In this document: piece after piece, positions 1 to 14,492 of the stretch
How positions within the stretch are numbered: position 1 is the stretch's first letter
Layout of the letters: each line of letters opens with the position of its first letter
NCBI GenBank assembly: GCA_964247055.1
Contig: OZ176052.1
Span: 12,834,001-12,898,000, forward strand
DNA: 64,000 nucleotides
Reading direction: 5' to 3'
Origin: Paragordius varius
Taxonomy: Eukaryota > Nematomorpha
The notes under the pieces: generated by a model
The model's database searches: none
Told to the model about the DNA's origin: nothing
What the model saw: the letters and a program-made list of their open reading frames with translations, nothing else
Made by a program: the position numbers and the translations under genes

Positions 1-170
1 TTATTTTATTTTAATTTATTTTTATTTTATTTTATTTTATTTTATTTTATTTTATTTTATTTTAATTTATTTTTATTTTATTTAATTTTATTTTATTTTA
101 ATTTATTTTTATTTTATTTTATTTTATTTTATTTTATTTTATTTTATTTTATTTTATTTAATTTTATTTT

Positions 171-185
171 ATGTTATGTTATGTT
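171..185 (+). repeat. ATGTT marker triplet
   Basis: Three ATGTT pentamers (T to G change in TTATTTT) stand in otherwise pure TTTTA. The same marker occurs once to three times at 3404, 5280, 7928, 9330, 10980, 12758, 14776, 16754 and 17999, and as a single copy farther on (22344, 24929, 26701, 29497, 30267, 30753 and others). It is usually preceded by TTTAATTTTA and followed by a TATATAAAAATAGTTATA element, so it is a fixed landmark of a higher-order unit. Copy number 1, 2 or 3 distinguishes individual units; 171, 3404 and 12758 carry three. Confidence 0.85.
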
Positions 186-219
186 ATTTTATTTTATTTT
201 ATTTTATTTTATTTTATTT

Positions 220-243
220 TATATAAAAATAGTTATATTTTAT
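220..243 (+). repeat. TATATAAAAATAGTTATA palindromic element, type example
   Basis: This is the clearest non-TTTTA word of the array. By hand I count 22 copies in the first 5 kb, starting near 220, 367, 647, 749, 1094, 1354, 1487, 2054, 2156, 2541, 2801, 2929, 3112, 3199, 3453, 3605, 3870, 3972, 4327, 4602, 4730 and 4963. It continues across both TTTTA arrays. Where it is followed by TATTATTTAA (for example 749 and 1094) it is an inverted repeat of ATATAAAA and TTTTAT AT with a 9-base loop. Elsewhere the arms shorten to ATAAAA/TTTTAT. Variants: TCTATATAAATATAG (for example 3199), in which CTATAT and ATATAG pair around AA; AAAAATAGTTTTA (3112); and CTAAATAAATATAG (36.7-41 kb only). Its function is unknown. 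Confidence 0.85.
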
Positions 244-580
244 TTTATTTAATTTTATTTTATTTTATTTTATTTTATTTTATTTTAATTTATTTTTATT
301 TTATTTTATTTTATTTTATTTTATTTTATTTTATTTTATTTTATTTTATTTTATTTTATTTTATTCTATATAAAAATAGTTATATTTTATTTTATTTTAT
401 TTTATTTTATTTTATTTTATTTTAATTTATTTTTATTTTATTTTATTTTATTTTATTTTATTTTATTTTAATTTATTTTTATTTTATTTTATTTTATTTT
501 ATTTTATTTTATTTTATTTTATTTTATTTTATTTTATTTTATTTTATTTTATTTTATTTTATTTTATTTTATTTTATTTT

Positions 581-1420
581 TATTTAATTTAATTTAATTT
601 AATTTTATTTTATTTTATTTTATTTTAATTTGATTTTATTTTATTCTATATAAAAATAGTTATATTTTATTTTATTTTATTTTATTTTAATTTATTTTTA
701 TTTTATTTTATTTTATTTTATTTTAATTTATTTTATTTTATTTTATTTTATATAAAAATAGTTATATTTTATATTATTTAATTTTCTTTAATTTTATTTT
801 ATTTTATTTTAATTTATTTTTATTTTATTTTATTTTATTTTAATTTAATTTATTTTTATTTTATTTTATTTTATTTTATTTTATTTTATTTTATTTTATT
901 TTATTTTAATTTATTTTATTTTATTTTATTTTATTTTATTTTATTTTATTTTATTATTTTTTAATTTATTTTTATTTTATTTTATTTTATTTTATTTTAT
1001 TTTATTTTATTTTTATTTTATTTTATTTTATTTTATTTTATTTTATTTTATTTTATTTTATTTTATTTTATTTTATTTTATTTTATTTTATTTTATATAA
1101 AAATAGTTATATTTTATATTATTTAATTTTATTTAATTTTATTTTATTTTATTTTAATTTATTTTTATTTTATATTATTTTATTTTATTTTAATTTATTT
1201 TATTTTATTTTATTTTATTTTATTTTATTTTATTTTAATTTAATTTATTTTTATTTTATTTTATTTTATTTTAATTTGATTTATTTTTATTTTATTTTAT
1301 TTTAATTTATTTTATTTTAATTTATTTTATTTTTATTTTATTATATTTTATTCTATATAAAAATAGTTATATTTTATTTTATTTTATTTTATTTTATTTT
1401 ATTTTATTTTATTTTATTTT
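581..1420 (+). repeat. Higher-order cassette C, copy 1
   Basis: The 840 bp unit starts at a TTTAA run, then AATTTGATTT and TATATAAAAATAG elements at 647, 749, 1094 and 1354; the next head follows at 1421. Only the 749 element is followed by TTTTCTTTAA, and only the 1094 element by a doubled TTTATTTAATTTTA. Element spacings (102, 345, 260) match copies 2 and 3 closely. Length differences between copies are multiples of about 5, as expected from gain and loss of TTTTA units. Confidence 0.85.
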
Positions 1421-1982
1421 TATTTAATTTAATTTAATTTAATTTTATTTTATTTTATTTTATTTTAATTTGATTTTATTTTATTCTATATAAAAATAGT
1501 TATATTTTATTTTATTTTATTTTATTTTAATTTATTTTTATTTTATTTTATTTTATTTTAATTTATTTTATTTTATTTTATTTTATTTTTATTTTATTTT
1601 ATTTTATTTTATTTTATTTTATTTTATTTTATTTTATTATTTTATTTTATTTTATTTTATTTTATTTTATTTTATTTTAATTTAATTTATTTTTATTTTA
1701 TTTTATTTTATTTTATTTTATTTTTATTTTATTTTATTTTATTTTATTTTATTTTATTTTATTTTATTTTATTTTATTTTATTTTATTTTATTTTATTTT
1801 ATTTTATTTTATTTTATTTTATTTTAATTTATTTTTATTTTATTTTATTTTATTTTATTTTATTTTAATTTATTTTTATTTTATTTTATTTTATTTTATT
1901 TTATTTTATTTTATTTTATTTTATTTTATTTTATTTTATTTTATTTTATTTTATTTTATTTTATTTTATTTTATTTTATTTT

Positions 1983-2862
1983 TATTTAATTTAATTTAAT
2001 TTAATTTAATTTTATTTTATTTTATTTTATTTTAATTTGATTTTATTTTATTCTATATAAAAATAGTTATATTTTATTTTATTTTATTTTATTTTAATTT
2101 ATTTTTATTTTATTTTATTTTATTTTATTTTAATTTATTTTATTTTATTTTATTTTATATAAAAATAGTTATATTTTATATTATTTAATTTTCTTTAATT
2201 TTATTTTATTTTATTTTAATTTATTTTTATTTTATTTTATTTTATTTTAATTTAATTTATTTTTATTTTATTTTATTTTATTTTATTTTATTTTATTTTA
2301 TTTTATTTTATTTTAATTTATTTTATTTTATTTTATTTTATTTTATTTTATTTTATTTTATTTTATTATTTTTTAATTTATTTTTATTTTATTTTATTTT
2401 ATTTTATTTTATTTTATTTTTATTTTATTTTATTTTATTTTATTTTATTTTATTTTATTTTATTTTATTTTATTTTATTTTATTTTATTTTATTTTATTT
2501 TATTTTATTTTATTTTATTTTATTTTATTTTATTTTATTTTATATAAAAATAGTTATATTTTATATTATTTAATTTTATTTAATTTTATTTTATTTTATT
2601 TTAATTTATTTTTATTTTATATTATTTTATTTTATTTTAATTTATTTTATTTTATTTTATTTTATTTTATTTTATTTTATTTTAATTTAATTTATTTTTA
2701 TTTTATTTTATTTTATTTTAATTTGATTTATTTTTATTTTATTTTATTTTAATTTATTTTATTTTAATTTATTTTATTTTTATTTTATTATATTTTATTC
2801 TATATAAAAATAGTTATATTTTATTTTATTTTATTTTATTTTATTTTATTTTATTTTATTTT
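1983..2862 (+). repeat. Higher-order cassette C, copy 2
   Basis: The elements lie at 2054, 2156, 2541 and 2801 (spacings 102, 385, 260), with TTTTCTTTAA after the second and doubled TTTATTTAATTTTA after the third, exactly as in the copy at 581. The offset to copy 1 is 1407 at the TTTTCTTTAA mark and 1447 farther right, so 40 bp (eight pentamers) was gained inside the unit. The next head begins at 2863. Confidence 0.85.
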
Positions 2863-3110
2863 TATTTAATTTAATTTAATTTAATTTTATTTTATTTTAT
2901 TTTATTTTAATTTGATTTTATTTTATTCTATATAAAAATAGTTATATTTTATTTTATTTTATTTTATTTTAATTTATTTTTATTTTATTTTATTTTATTT
3001 TAATTTATTTTATTTTATTTTATTTTATTTTTATTTTATTTTATTTTATTTTATTTTATTTTATTTTATTTTATTTTATTTTATTTTATTTTATTTTATT
3101 TTATTTTATT

Positions 3111-3476
3111 CTATATAAAAATAGTTTTATTTTATTTTAATTTATTTTATTTTAATTTATTTTATTTTTAATTTATTTTATTTTATTTTATTTTATTCTA
3201 TATAAATATAGTTATATTTTATTTTATTTAATTTTATTTTATTTTATTTTAATTTATTTTTATTTTATTTTATTTTATTTTATTTTATTTTATTTTATTT
3301 TAATTTATTTTTATTTTATTTAATTTTATTTTATTTTAATTTATTTTTATTTTATTTTATTTTATTTTATTTTATTTTATTTTATTTTATTTAATTTTAT
3401 TTTATGTTATGTTATGTTATTTTATTTTATTTTATTTTATTTTATTTTATTTTATATAAAAATAGTTATATTTTAT
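3111..3476 (+). repeat. Higher-order cassette E, copy 1
   Basis: In order: CTATATAAAAATAGTTTTA variant element; three AATTTATTTTA blocks ending in TTTTTAATTT; CTATATAAATATAG variant element (3199); TTTAATTTTA; ATGTTATG marker (3404); and a standard TATATAAAAATAGTTATA element (3453). The same order recurs at 4962, 7620, 9032, 10677, 12460 and 14493. Left parts of the cassette also recur at 22022 (variant AAATAAG), 24576, 26337, 29205 and 34502. Confidence 0.82.
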
Positions 3477-3798
3477 TTTATTTAATTTTATTTTATTTTA
3501 TTTTATTTTATTTTATTTTAATTTATTTTTATTTTATTTTATTTTATTTTATTTTATTTTATTTTATTTTATTTTATTTTATTTTATTTTATTTTATTTT
3601 ATTCTATATAAAAATAGTTATATTTTATTTTATTTTATTTTATTTTATTTTATTTTATTTTAATTTATTTTTATTTTATTTTATTTTATTTTATTTTATT
3701 TTATTTTATTTTAATTTATTTTTATTTTATTTTATTTTATTTTATTTTATTTTATTTTATTTTATTTTATTTTATTTTATTTTATTTTATTTTATTTT

Positions 3799-4663
3799 TA
3801 TTTAATTTAATTTAATTTAATTTAATTTTATTTTATTTTATTTTATTTTAATTTGATTTTATTTTATTCTATATAAAAATAGTTATATTTTATTTTATTT
3901 TATTTTATTTTAATTTATTTTTATTTTATTTTATTTTATTTTATTTTAATTTATTTTATTTTATTTTATTTTATATAAAAATAGTTATATTTTATATTAT
4001 TTAATTTTCTTTAATTTTATTTTATTTTATTTTAATTTATTTTTATTTTATTTTATTTTATTTTAATTTAATTTATTTTTATTTTATTTTATTTTATTTT
4101 ATTTTATTTTATTTTATTTTATTTTATTTTATTTTAATTTATTTTATTTTATTTTATTTTATTTTATTTTATTTTATTTTATTTTATTATTTTTTAATTT
4201 ATTTTTATTTTATTTTATTTTATTTTATTTTATTTTATTTTTATTTTATTTTATTTAATTTTATTTTATTTTATTTTATTTTATTTTATTTTATTTTATT
4301 TTATTTTATTTTATTTTATTTTATTTTATATAAAAATAGTTATATTTTATATTATTTAATTTTATTTAATTTTATTTTATTTTATTTTAATTTATTTTTA
4401 TTTTATATTATTTTATTTTATTTTAATTTATTTTATTTTATTTTATTTTATTTTATTTTATTTTATTTTATTTTATTTTATTTTAATTTAATTTATTTTT
4501 ATTTTATTTTATTTTATTTTAATTTGATTTATTTTTATTTTATTTTATTTTAATTTATTTTATTTTAATTTATTTTATTTTTATTTTATTTTATTTTATT
4601 CTATATAAAAATAGTTATATTTTATTTTATTTTATTTTATTTTATTTTATTTTATTTTATTTT
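3799..4663 (+). repeat. Higher-order cassette C, copy 3
   Basis: The elements lie at 3870, 3972, 4327 and 4602 (spacings 102, 355, 275), with the same flanking words as copies 1 and 2. The first spacing (102) is invariant in all three copies while the others vary by pentamer steps. One TTTTA in a long tract is replaced by TTTAA near 4257. Confidence 0.85.
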
Positions 4664-4961
4664 TATTTAATTTAATTTAATTTAATTTTATTTTATTTTA
4701 TTTTATTTTAATTTGATTTTATTTTATTCTATATAAAAATAGTTATATTTTATTTTATTTTATTTTATTTTAATTTATTTTTATTTTATTTTATTTTATT
4801 TTAATTTATTTTATTTTATTTTATTTTATTTTATTTTATTTTATTTTTATTTTATTTTATTTTATTTTATTTTATTTTATTTTATTTTATTTTATTTTAT
4901 TTTATTTTATTTTATTTTATTTTATTTTATTTTATTTTATTTTATTTTATTTTATTTTATT

Positions 4962-5352
4962 CTATATAAAAATAGTTTTATTTTATTTTAATTTATTTTA
5001 TTTTAATTTATTTTATTTTTAATTTATTTTATTTTATTTTATTTTATTCTATATAAATATAGTTATATTTTATTTTATTTAATTTTATTTTATTTTATTT
5101 TAATTTATTTTTATTTTATTTTATTTTATTTTATTTTATTTTATTTTATTTTATTTTATTTTAATTTATTTTTATTTTATTTAATTTTATTTTATTTTAT
5201 TTTAATTTATTTTTATTTTATTTTATTTTATTTTATTTTATTTTATTTTATTTTATTTTATTTTATTTAATTTTATTTTATGTTATTTTATTTTATTTTA
5301 TTTTATTTTATTTTATTTTATTTTATTTTATATAAAAATAGTTATATTTTAT
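4962..5352 (+). repeat. Higher-order cassette E, copy 2
   Basis: Same order of words as the copy at 3111. The ATGTT marker (5280) is reduced to a single copy and the tract before it is longer by TTTTA units. Confidence 0.8.
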
Positions 5353-7619
5353 TTTATTTAATTTTATTTTATTTTATTTTATTTTATTTTATTTTAATTT
5401 ATTTTTATTTTATTTTATTTTATTTTATTTTATTTTATTTTATTTTATTTTATTTTATTTTATTTTATTTTATTTTATTTTATTTTATTTTATTTTATTA
5501 TTTTATTTTATTTTATTTTATTTTATTTTATTTTATATAAAAATAGTTATATTTTATATTATTTAATTTTCTTTAATTTTATTTTATTTTATTTTAATTT
5601 ATTTTTATTTTATTTTATTTTATTTTAATTTAATTTATTTTTATTTTATTTTATTTTATTTTATTTTATTTTATTTTATTTTAATTTATTTTATTTTATT
5701 TTATTTTATTTTTATTTTATTTTATTTTATTTTATTTTATTTTATTTTATTTTATTTTATTTTATTTTATTTTATTTTATTCTATATAAAAATATTTTTA
5801 TTTTATTTTATTTTATTTTAATTTATTTTATTTTTAATTTATTTTTAATTATTTTATTTTATTTTATTTTATTTAATTCTATATAAATATAGTTATATTT
5901 TATTTTATTTAATTTTATTTTATTTTATTTTATTTTATTTTATTTTATTTTATTTTATTTTATTTTATTTTATTTTATTTTATTTTATTTTATTTTATTT
6001 TATTTTATTTTATTTTATTTTATTTTATTTTATTTTATTTAATTTTATTTTATTTTATTTTATTTTATTTTATTTTATTTTATTTTATTTTATTTTATAT
6101 AAAAATAGTTATATTTTATATTATTTAATTTTCTTTAATTTTATTTTATTTTATTTTAATTTATTTTTATTTTATTTTATTTTATTTTAATTTAATTTAT
6201 TTTTATTTTATTTTATTTTATTTTATTTTATTTTATTTTATTTTATTTTATTTTATTTTATTTTATTTTAATTTAATTTATTTTATTTTATTTTTATTTT
6301 ATTTTATTTTATTTTATTTTATTTTATTTTATTTTATTTTATTTTATTTTATTCTATATAAAAATATTTTTATTTTATTTTATTTTATTTTAATTTATTT
6401 TATTTTTAATTTATTTTTAATTATTTTATTTTATTTTATTTTATTTAATTCTATATAAATATAGTTATATTTTATTTTATTTAATTTTATTTTATTTTAT
6501 TTTAATTTATTTTATTTTATTTTTATTTTATTTTATTTTATTTTATTTTATTTTAATTTATTTTTATTTTATTTTATTTTATTATATTTTATTTAAATTT
6601 ATTTTTATTTTATTTTATTTTATTTTATTTTATTTTAATTTATTTTATTTTATTTTATTTTATTTTATTTTATTTTATTTTATTTTATTATTTTTTAATT
6701 TATTTTTATTTTATTTTATTTTATTTTATTTTATTTTATTTTTATTTTATTTTATTTTATTTTATTTTATTTTATTTTATTTTATTTTATTTTATTTTAT
6801 TTTATTTTATTTTATTTTATTTTATATAAAAATAGTTATATTTTATATTATTTAATTTTATTTAATTTTATTTTATTTTATTTTAATTTATTTTTATTTT
6901 ATATTATTTTATTTTATTTTAATTTATTTTATTTTATTTTATTTTATTTTATTTTATTTTATTTTATTTTATTTTATTTTATTTTATTTTAATTTAATTT
7001 ATTTTTATTTTATTTTATTTTATTTTAATTTGATTTATTTTTATTTTATTTTATTTTAATTTATTTTATTTTAATTTATTTTATTTTTATTTTATTTTAT
7101 TTTATTCTATATAAAAATAGTTATATTTTATTTTATTTTATTTTATTTTATTTTATTTTATTTTATTTTAATTTATTTTTATTTTATTTTATTTTATTTT
7201 ATTTTAATTTATTTTTATTTTATTTTATTTTATTTTATTTTAATTTATTTTATTTTATTTTATTTTATTTTTATTTAATTTAATTTAATTTAATTTAATT
7301 TTATTTTATTTTATTTTATTTTAATTTGATTTTATTTTATTCTATATAAAAATAGTTATATTTTATTTTATTTTATTTTATTTTAATTTATTTTTATTTT
7401 ATTTTATTTTATTTTAATTTATTTTATTTTATTTTATTTTATTTTATTTTTATTTTATTTTATTTTATTTTATTTTATTTTATTTTATTTTATTTTATTT
7501 TATTTTATTTTATTTTATTTTATTTTATTTTATTTTATTTTATTTTATTTTATTTTATTTTATTTTATTTTATTTTATTTTATTTTATTTTATTTTATTT
7601 TATTTTATTTTATTTTATT

Positions 7620-7995
7620 CTATATAAAAATAGTTTTATTTTATTTTAATTTATTTTATTTTAATTTATTTTATTTTTAATTTATTTTATTTTATTTTAT
7701 TCTATATAAATATAGTTATATTTTATTTTATTTAATTTTATTTTATTTTATTTTATTTTAATTTATTTTTATTTTATTTTATTTTATTTTATTTTATTTT
7801 ATTTTAATTTATTTTTATTTTATTTAATTTTATTTTATTTTAATTTATTTTTATTTTATTTTATTTTATTTTATTTTATTTTATTTTATTTTATTTTATT
7901 TTATTTTATTTTATTTAATTTTATTTTATGTTATGTTATTTTATTTTATTTTATTTTATTTTATTTTATTTTATATAAAAATAGTTATATTTTAT
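7620..7995 (+). repeat. Higher-order cassette E, copy 3
   Basis: Same order of words as the copy at 3111, with two ATGTT at 7928. It follows a TTTAA head (7272) and AATTTGATTT directly, so the rest of cassette C is missing here. Confidence 0.8.
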
Positions 7996-8740
7996 TTTAT
8001 TTAATTTTATTTTATTTTATTTTATTTTATTTTATTTTATTTTAATTTATTTTTATTTTATTTTATTTTATTTTATTTTATTTTATTTTATTTTATTTTA
8101 TTTTATTTTATTTTATTTTATTTTATTTTATTTTATTTTATTTTATTTTATTTTATTTTATTTTATTTTATTCTATATAAAAATAGTTATATTTTATTTT
8201 ATTTTATTTTATTTTATTTTATTTTAATTTATTTTTATTTTATTTTATTTTATTTTATTTTATTTTATTTTAATTTATTTTTATTTTATTTTATTTTATT
8301 TTATTTTATTTTATTTTATTTTATTTTATTTTATTTTATTTTATTTTATTTTATTTTATTTTATTTTATTTTATTTTATTTTATTTTATTTTATTTTTAT
8401 TTAATTTAATTTAATTTAATTTAATTTTATTTTATTTTATTTTATTTTAATTTGATTTTATTTTATTCTATATAAAAATAGTTATATTTTATTTTATTTT
8501 ATTTTATTTTAATTTATTTTTATTTTATTTTATTTTATTTTATTTTAATTTATTTTATTTTATTTTATTTTATTTTTATTTTATTTTATTTTATTTTATT
8601 TTATTTTATTTTATTTTATTTTATTTTATTTTATTTTATTTTATTTTATTTTATTTTATTTTATTTTATTTTATTTTATTTTATTTTATTTTATTTTATT
8701 TTATTTTATTTTATTTTATTTTATTTTATTTTATTTTATT

Positions 8741-8775
8741 CTATATAAAAATAGTTTTATTTTATTTTAATTTAA
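8741..8775 (+). repeat. Truncated E cassette fused to a C-type head
   Basis: The CTATATAAAAATAGTTTTA element that opens cassette E is followed after only ~20 bases by the TTTAA run and AATTTGATTT that open cassette C. This looks like a recombination joint between the two cassette types. A complete E cassette starts ~290 bp later at 9032. Confidence 0.7.
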
Positions 8776-9031
8776 TTTAATTTAATTTTATTTTATTTTA
8801 TTTTATTTTAATTTGATTTTATTTTATTCTATATAAAAATAGTTATATTTTATTTTATTTTATTTTATTTTAATTTATTTTTATTTTATTTTATTTTATT
8901 TTATTTTAATTTATTTTATTTTATTTTATTTTATTTTTATTTTATTTTATTTTATTTTATTTTATTTTATTTTATTTTATTTTATTTTATTTTATTTTAT
9001 TTTATTTTATTTTATTTTATTTTATTTTATT

Positions 9032-9397
9032 CTATATAAAAATAGTTTTATTTTATTTTAATTTATTTTATTTTAATTTATTTTATTTTTAATTTATTTT
9101 ATTTTATTTTATTTTATTCTATATAAATATAGTTATATTTTATTTTATTTAATTTTATTTTATTTTATTTTATTTTAATTTATTTTTATTTTATTTTATT
9201 TTATTTTATTTTATTTTAATTTATTTTTATTTTATTTAATTTTATTTTATTTTATTTTAATTTATTTTTATTTTATTTTATTTTATTTTATTTTATTTTA
9301 TTTTATTTTATTTTATTTAATTTTATTTTATGTTATGTTATTTTATTTTATTTTATTTTATTTTATTTTATTTTATATAAAAATAGTTATATTTTAT
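9032..9397 (+). repeat. Higher-order cassette E, copy 4
   Basis: Same word order and same total length (366) as copy 1, with two ATGTT at 9330 instead of three. Confidence 0.8.
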
Positions 9398-10676
9398 TTT
9401 ATTTAATTTTATTTTATTTTATTTTATTTTATTTTATTTTATTTTATTTTAATTTATTTTTATTTTATTTTATTTTATTTTATTTTATTTTATTTTATTT
9501 TATTTTATTTTATTTTATTTTATTTTATTTTATTTTATTTTATTTTATTTTATTTTATTTTATTTTATTTTATTTTATTTTATTTTATATAAAAATAGTT
9601 ATATTTTATATTATTTAATTTTCTTTAATTTTATTTTATTTTATTTTAATTTATTTTTATTTTATTTTATTTTATTTTATTTTATTTTAATTTATTTTAT
9701 TTTATTTTATTTTATTTTATTTTATTTTATTTTATTTTATTTTATTTTATTTTATTATTTTTTAATTTATTTTTATTTTATTTTATTTTATTTTATTTTA
9801 TTTTTATTTTATTTAATTTTATTTTATTTTATTTTATTTTATTTTATTTTATTTTATTTTATTTTATTTTATTTTATTTTATTTTATTTTATTTTATTTT
9901 ATTTTATTTTATTTTATTTTATTTTATTTTATTTTATTTTATTTTATTTTATTTTATTTTATTTTATTTTATTTTATATAAAAATAGTTATATTTTATAT
10001 TATTTAATTTTATTTAATTTTATTTTATTTTATTTTAATTTATTTTTATTTTATATTATTTTATTTTATTTTAATTTATTTTATTTTATTTTATTTTATT
10101 TTATTTTATTTTATTTTATTTTATTTTATTTTATTTTATTTTATTTTATTTTATTTTAATTTAATTTATTTTTATTTTATTTTATTTTATTTTAATTTGA
10201 TTTATTTTTATTTTATTTTATTTTAATTTATTTTATTTTAATTTATTTTATTTTTATTTTATTTTATTTTATTCTATATAAAAATAGTTATATTTTATTT
10301 TATTTTATTTTATTTTATTTTAATTTATTTTTATTTTATTTTATTTTATTTTATTTTAATTTATTTTTATTTTATTTTATTTTATTTTATTTTATTTTAT
10401 TTTATTTTATTTTATTTTATTTTATTTTTATTTAATTTAATTTAATTTAATTTAATTTTATTTTATTTTATTTTATTTTATTTTAATTTGATTTTATTTT
10501 ATTCTATATAAAAATAGTTATATTTTATTTTATTTTATTTTATTTTAATTTATTTTTATTTTATTTTATTTTATTTTATTTTATTTTAATTTATTTTATT
10601 TTATTTTATTTTATTTTTATTTTATTTTATTTTATTTTATTTTATTTTATTTTATTTTATTTTATTTTATTTTATT

Positions 10677-11052
10677 CTATATAAAAATAGTTTTATTTTA
10701 TTTTAATTTATTTTATTTTAATTTATTTTATTTTTAATTTATTTTATTTTATTTTATTTTATTCTATATAAATATAGTTATATTTTATTTTATTTAATTT
10801 TATTTTATTCTATTTTATTTTAATTTATTTTTATTTTATTTTATTTTATTTTATTTTAATTTATTTTTATTTTATTTAATTTTATTTTATTTTATTTTAA
10901 TTTATTTTTATTTTATTTTATTTTATTTTATTTTATTTTATTTTATTTTATTTTATTTTATTTTATTTTATTTTATTTTATGTTATGTTATTTTATTTTA
11001 TTTTATTTTATTTTATTTTATTTTATTTTATATAAAAATAGTTATATTTTAT
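10677..11052 (+). repeat. Higher-order cassette E, copy 5
   Basis: Same word order. It differs by a TTCTA pentamer near 10809 and by lacking TTTAA just before the ATGTT pair at 10980. A TTAAATTTTATTTCA variant follows from 11056. Confidence 0.8.
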
Positions 11053-12459
11053 TTTATTAAATTTTATTTCATTTTATTTTATTTTATTTTAATTTATTTT
11101 TATTTTATTTTATTTTATTTTATTTTATTTTATTTTATTTTATTTTATTTTATTTTATTTTATTTTATTTTATTTTATTTTATTTAATTTTATTTTATTT
11201 TATTTTATTTTATTTTATTTTATATAAAAATAGTTATATTTTATATTATTTAATTTTCTTTAATTTTATTTTATTTTATTTTAATTTATTTTTATTTTAT
11301 TTTATTTTATTTTATTTTATTTTAATTTAATTTATTTTTATTTTATTTTATTTTATTTTATTTTATTTTATTTTATTTTATTTTATTTTATTTTAATTTA
11401 TTTTATTTTATTTTATTTTATTTTATTTTATTTTTATTTTATTTTATTTTATTTTATTTTATTTTATTTTATTTTATTTTATTTTATTTTATTTTATTCT
11501 ATATAAAAATATTTTTATTTTATTTTATTTTATTTTAATTTATTTTATTTTTAATTTATTTTATTTTATTTTATTTTATTCTATATAAATATAGTTATAT
11601 TTTATTTAATTTTATTTTATTTTATTTAATTTTATTTTATTTTATTTTACTTTAATTTATTTTTATTTTATTTTATTTTATTTTATTTTATTCTATATAA
11701 ATATAGTTATATTTTATTTAATTTATTTTATTTTATTTTATTTTATTTTAATTTATTTTTATTTTATTTTATTTTATTTTATTTTTTTTTATTTTATTTT
11801 ATTTTAATTTATTTTATTTTATTTTATTTTATTTTATTTTATTTTATTTTATTTTATTTTATTTTATTTTATTTTATTTTATTTTATTTTATTTTATTTT
11901 ATTTTATTTTATTTTATTTTATTTTAATTTAATTTATTTTTATTTTATTTTATTTTATTTTATTTTATTTTATTTTATTTTAATTTGATTTATTTTTATT
12001 TTATTTTATTTTAATTTATTTTATTTTAATTTATTTTATTTTTATTTTATTTTATTTTATTCTATATAACAATAGTTATATTTTATTTTATTTTATTTTA
12101 TTTTATTTTATTTTATTTTAATTTATTTTTATTTTATTTTATTTTATTTTATTTTATTTTATTTTAATTTATTTTTATTTTATTTTATTTTATTTTATTT
12201 TATTTTATTTTATTTTATTTTTATTTAATTTAATTTAATTTAATTTAATTTAATTTAATTTTATTTTATTTTATTTTATTTTAATTTGATTTTATTTTAT
12301 TCTATATAAAAATAGTTATATTTTATTTTATTTTATTTTATTTTAATTTATTTTTATTTTATTTTATTTTATTTTATTTTAATTTATTTTATTTTATTTT
12401 ATTTTATTTTTATTTTATTTTATTTTATTTTATTTTATTTTATTTTATTTTATTTTATT

Positions 12460-12830
12460 CTATATAAAAATAGTTTTATTTTATTTTAATTTATTTTATT
12501 TTAATTTATTTTATTTTTAATTTATTTTATTTTATTTTATTTTATTCTATATAAATATAGTTATATTTTATTTTATTTAATTTTATTTTATTTTATTTTA
12601 TTTTAATTTATTTTTATTTTATTTTATTTTATTTTATTTTATTTTATTTTAATTTATTTTTATTTTATTTAATTTTATTTTATTTTATTTTAATTTATTT
12701 TTATTTTATTTTATTTTATTTTATTTTATTTTATTTTATTTTATTTTATTTAATTTTATGTTATGTTATGTTATTTTATTTTATTTTATTTTATTTTATT
12801 TTATTTTATATAAAAATAGTTATATTTTAT
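12460..12830 (+). repeat. Higher-order cassette E, copy 6
   Basis: Same word order with three ATGTT at 12758. TTTCA appears shortly after it (~12847), a feature shared with copies 5 and 7 but not copies 1-4. Confidence 0.8.
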
Positions 12831-14492
12831 TTTATTTAATTTTATTTCATTTTATTTTATTTTATTTTAATTTATTTTTATTTTATTTTATTTTATTTTA
12901 TTTTATTTTATTTTATTTTATTTTATTTTATTTTATTTTATTTTATTTTATTTTATTTTATTTTATTTTATTTTATTTTATTTTATTTTATTTTATTTTA
13001 TTTTATTTTATTTTATTTTATTTTATTTTATTTTATTTTATTTTATTTAATTTTATTTTATTTTATTTTATTTTATTTTATTTTATTTTATTTTATTTTA
13101 TTTTATATAAAAATAGTTATATTTTATATTATTTAATTTTCTTTAATTTTATTTTATTTTATTTTAATTTATTTTTATTTTATTTTATTTTATTTTATTT
13201 TATTTTAATTTAATTTATTTTTATTTTATTTTATTTTATTTTATTTTATTTTATTTTATTTTAATTTATTTTATTTTATTTTATTTTATTTTTATTTTAT
13301 TTTATTTTATTTTATTTTATTTTATTTTATTTTATTTTATTTTATTCTATATAAAAATATTTTTATTTTATTTTATTTTATTTTAATTTATTTTATTTTT
13401 AATTTATTTTTAATTATTTTATTTTATTTTATTTTATTTAATTCTATATAAATATAGTTATATTTTATTTTATTTAATTTTATTTTATTTTATTTTAATT
13501 TATTTTATTTTTATTTTATTTTATTTTATTTTATTTTATTTTATTTTATTTTAATTTAATTTATTTTTATTTTATTTTATTTTATTTTATTATATTTTAT
13601 TTAAATTTATTTTTATTTTATTTTATTTTATTTTATTTTATTTTATTTTAATTTATTTTATTTTATTTTATTTTATTTTATTTTATTTTATTTTATTTTA
13701 TTTTATTATTTTTTAATTTATTTTTATTTTATTTTATTTTATTTTATTTTTATTTTATTTAATTTTATTTTATTTTATTTTATTTTATTTTATTTTATTT
13801 TATTTTATTTTATTTTATTTTATTTTATTTTATTTTATTTTATTTTATTTTATTTTATTTTATTTTATATAAAAATAGTTATATTTTATATTATTTAATT
13901 TTCTTTAATTTTATTTTATTTTATTTTAATTTATTTTTATTTTATTTTATTTTATTTTAATTTAATTTATTTTTATTTTATTTTATTTTATTTTAATTTG
14001 ATTTATTTTTATTTTATTTTATTTTAATTTATTTTATTTTAATTTATTTTATTTTTATTTTATTTTATTTTATTCTATATAAAAATAGTTATATTTTATT
14101 TTATTTTATTTTATTTTATTTTATTTTATTTTAATTTATTTTTATTTTATTTTATTTTATTTTATTTTATTTTAATTTATTTTTATTTTATTTTATTTTA
14201 TTTTATTTTATTTTATTTTATTTTATTTTATTTTTATTTAATTTAATTTAATTTAATTTAATTTAATTTTATTTTATTTTATTTTATTTTATTTTATTTT
14301 ATTTTATTTTATTTTAATTTGATTTTATTTTATTCTATATAAAAATAGTTATATTTTATTTTATTTTATTTTATTTTAATTTATTTTTATTTTATTTTAT
14401 TTTATTTTATTATAATTTATTTTATTTTATTTTATTTTATTTTTATTTTATTTTATTTTATTTTATTTTATTTTATTTTATTTTATTTTATT

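Noticed and set aside
220..243. TATATAAAAATAG as TATA-box promoters
   Set aside because: Similarity to a TATA box is expected in such AT-rich sequence. The word recurs many times without any downstream gene.
171..425. Open frame of 84 codons, and similar ones at 3404, 5280, 12758, 14781, 36375, 43342 and 55712
   Set aside because: They encode only ILFYF-type repeats because TTTTA lacks stop codons in one frame. No protein-like composition, no start context, and frames end at chance TAA. Not genes.
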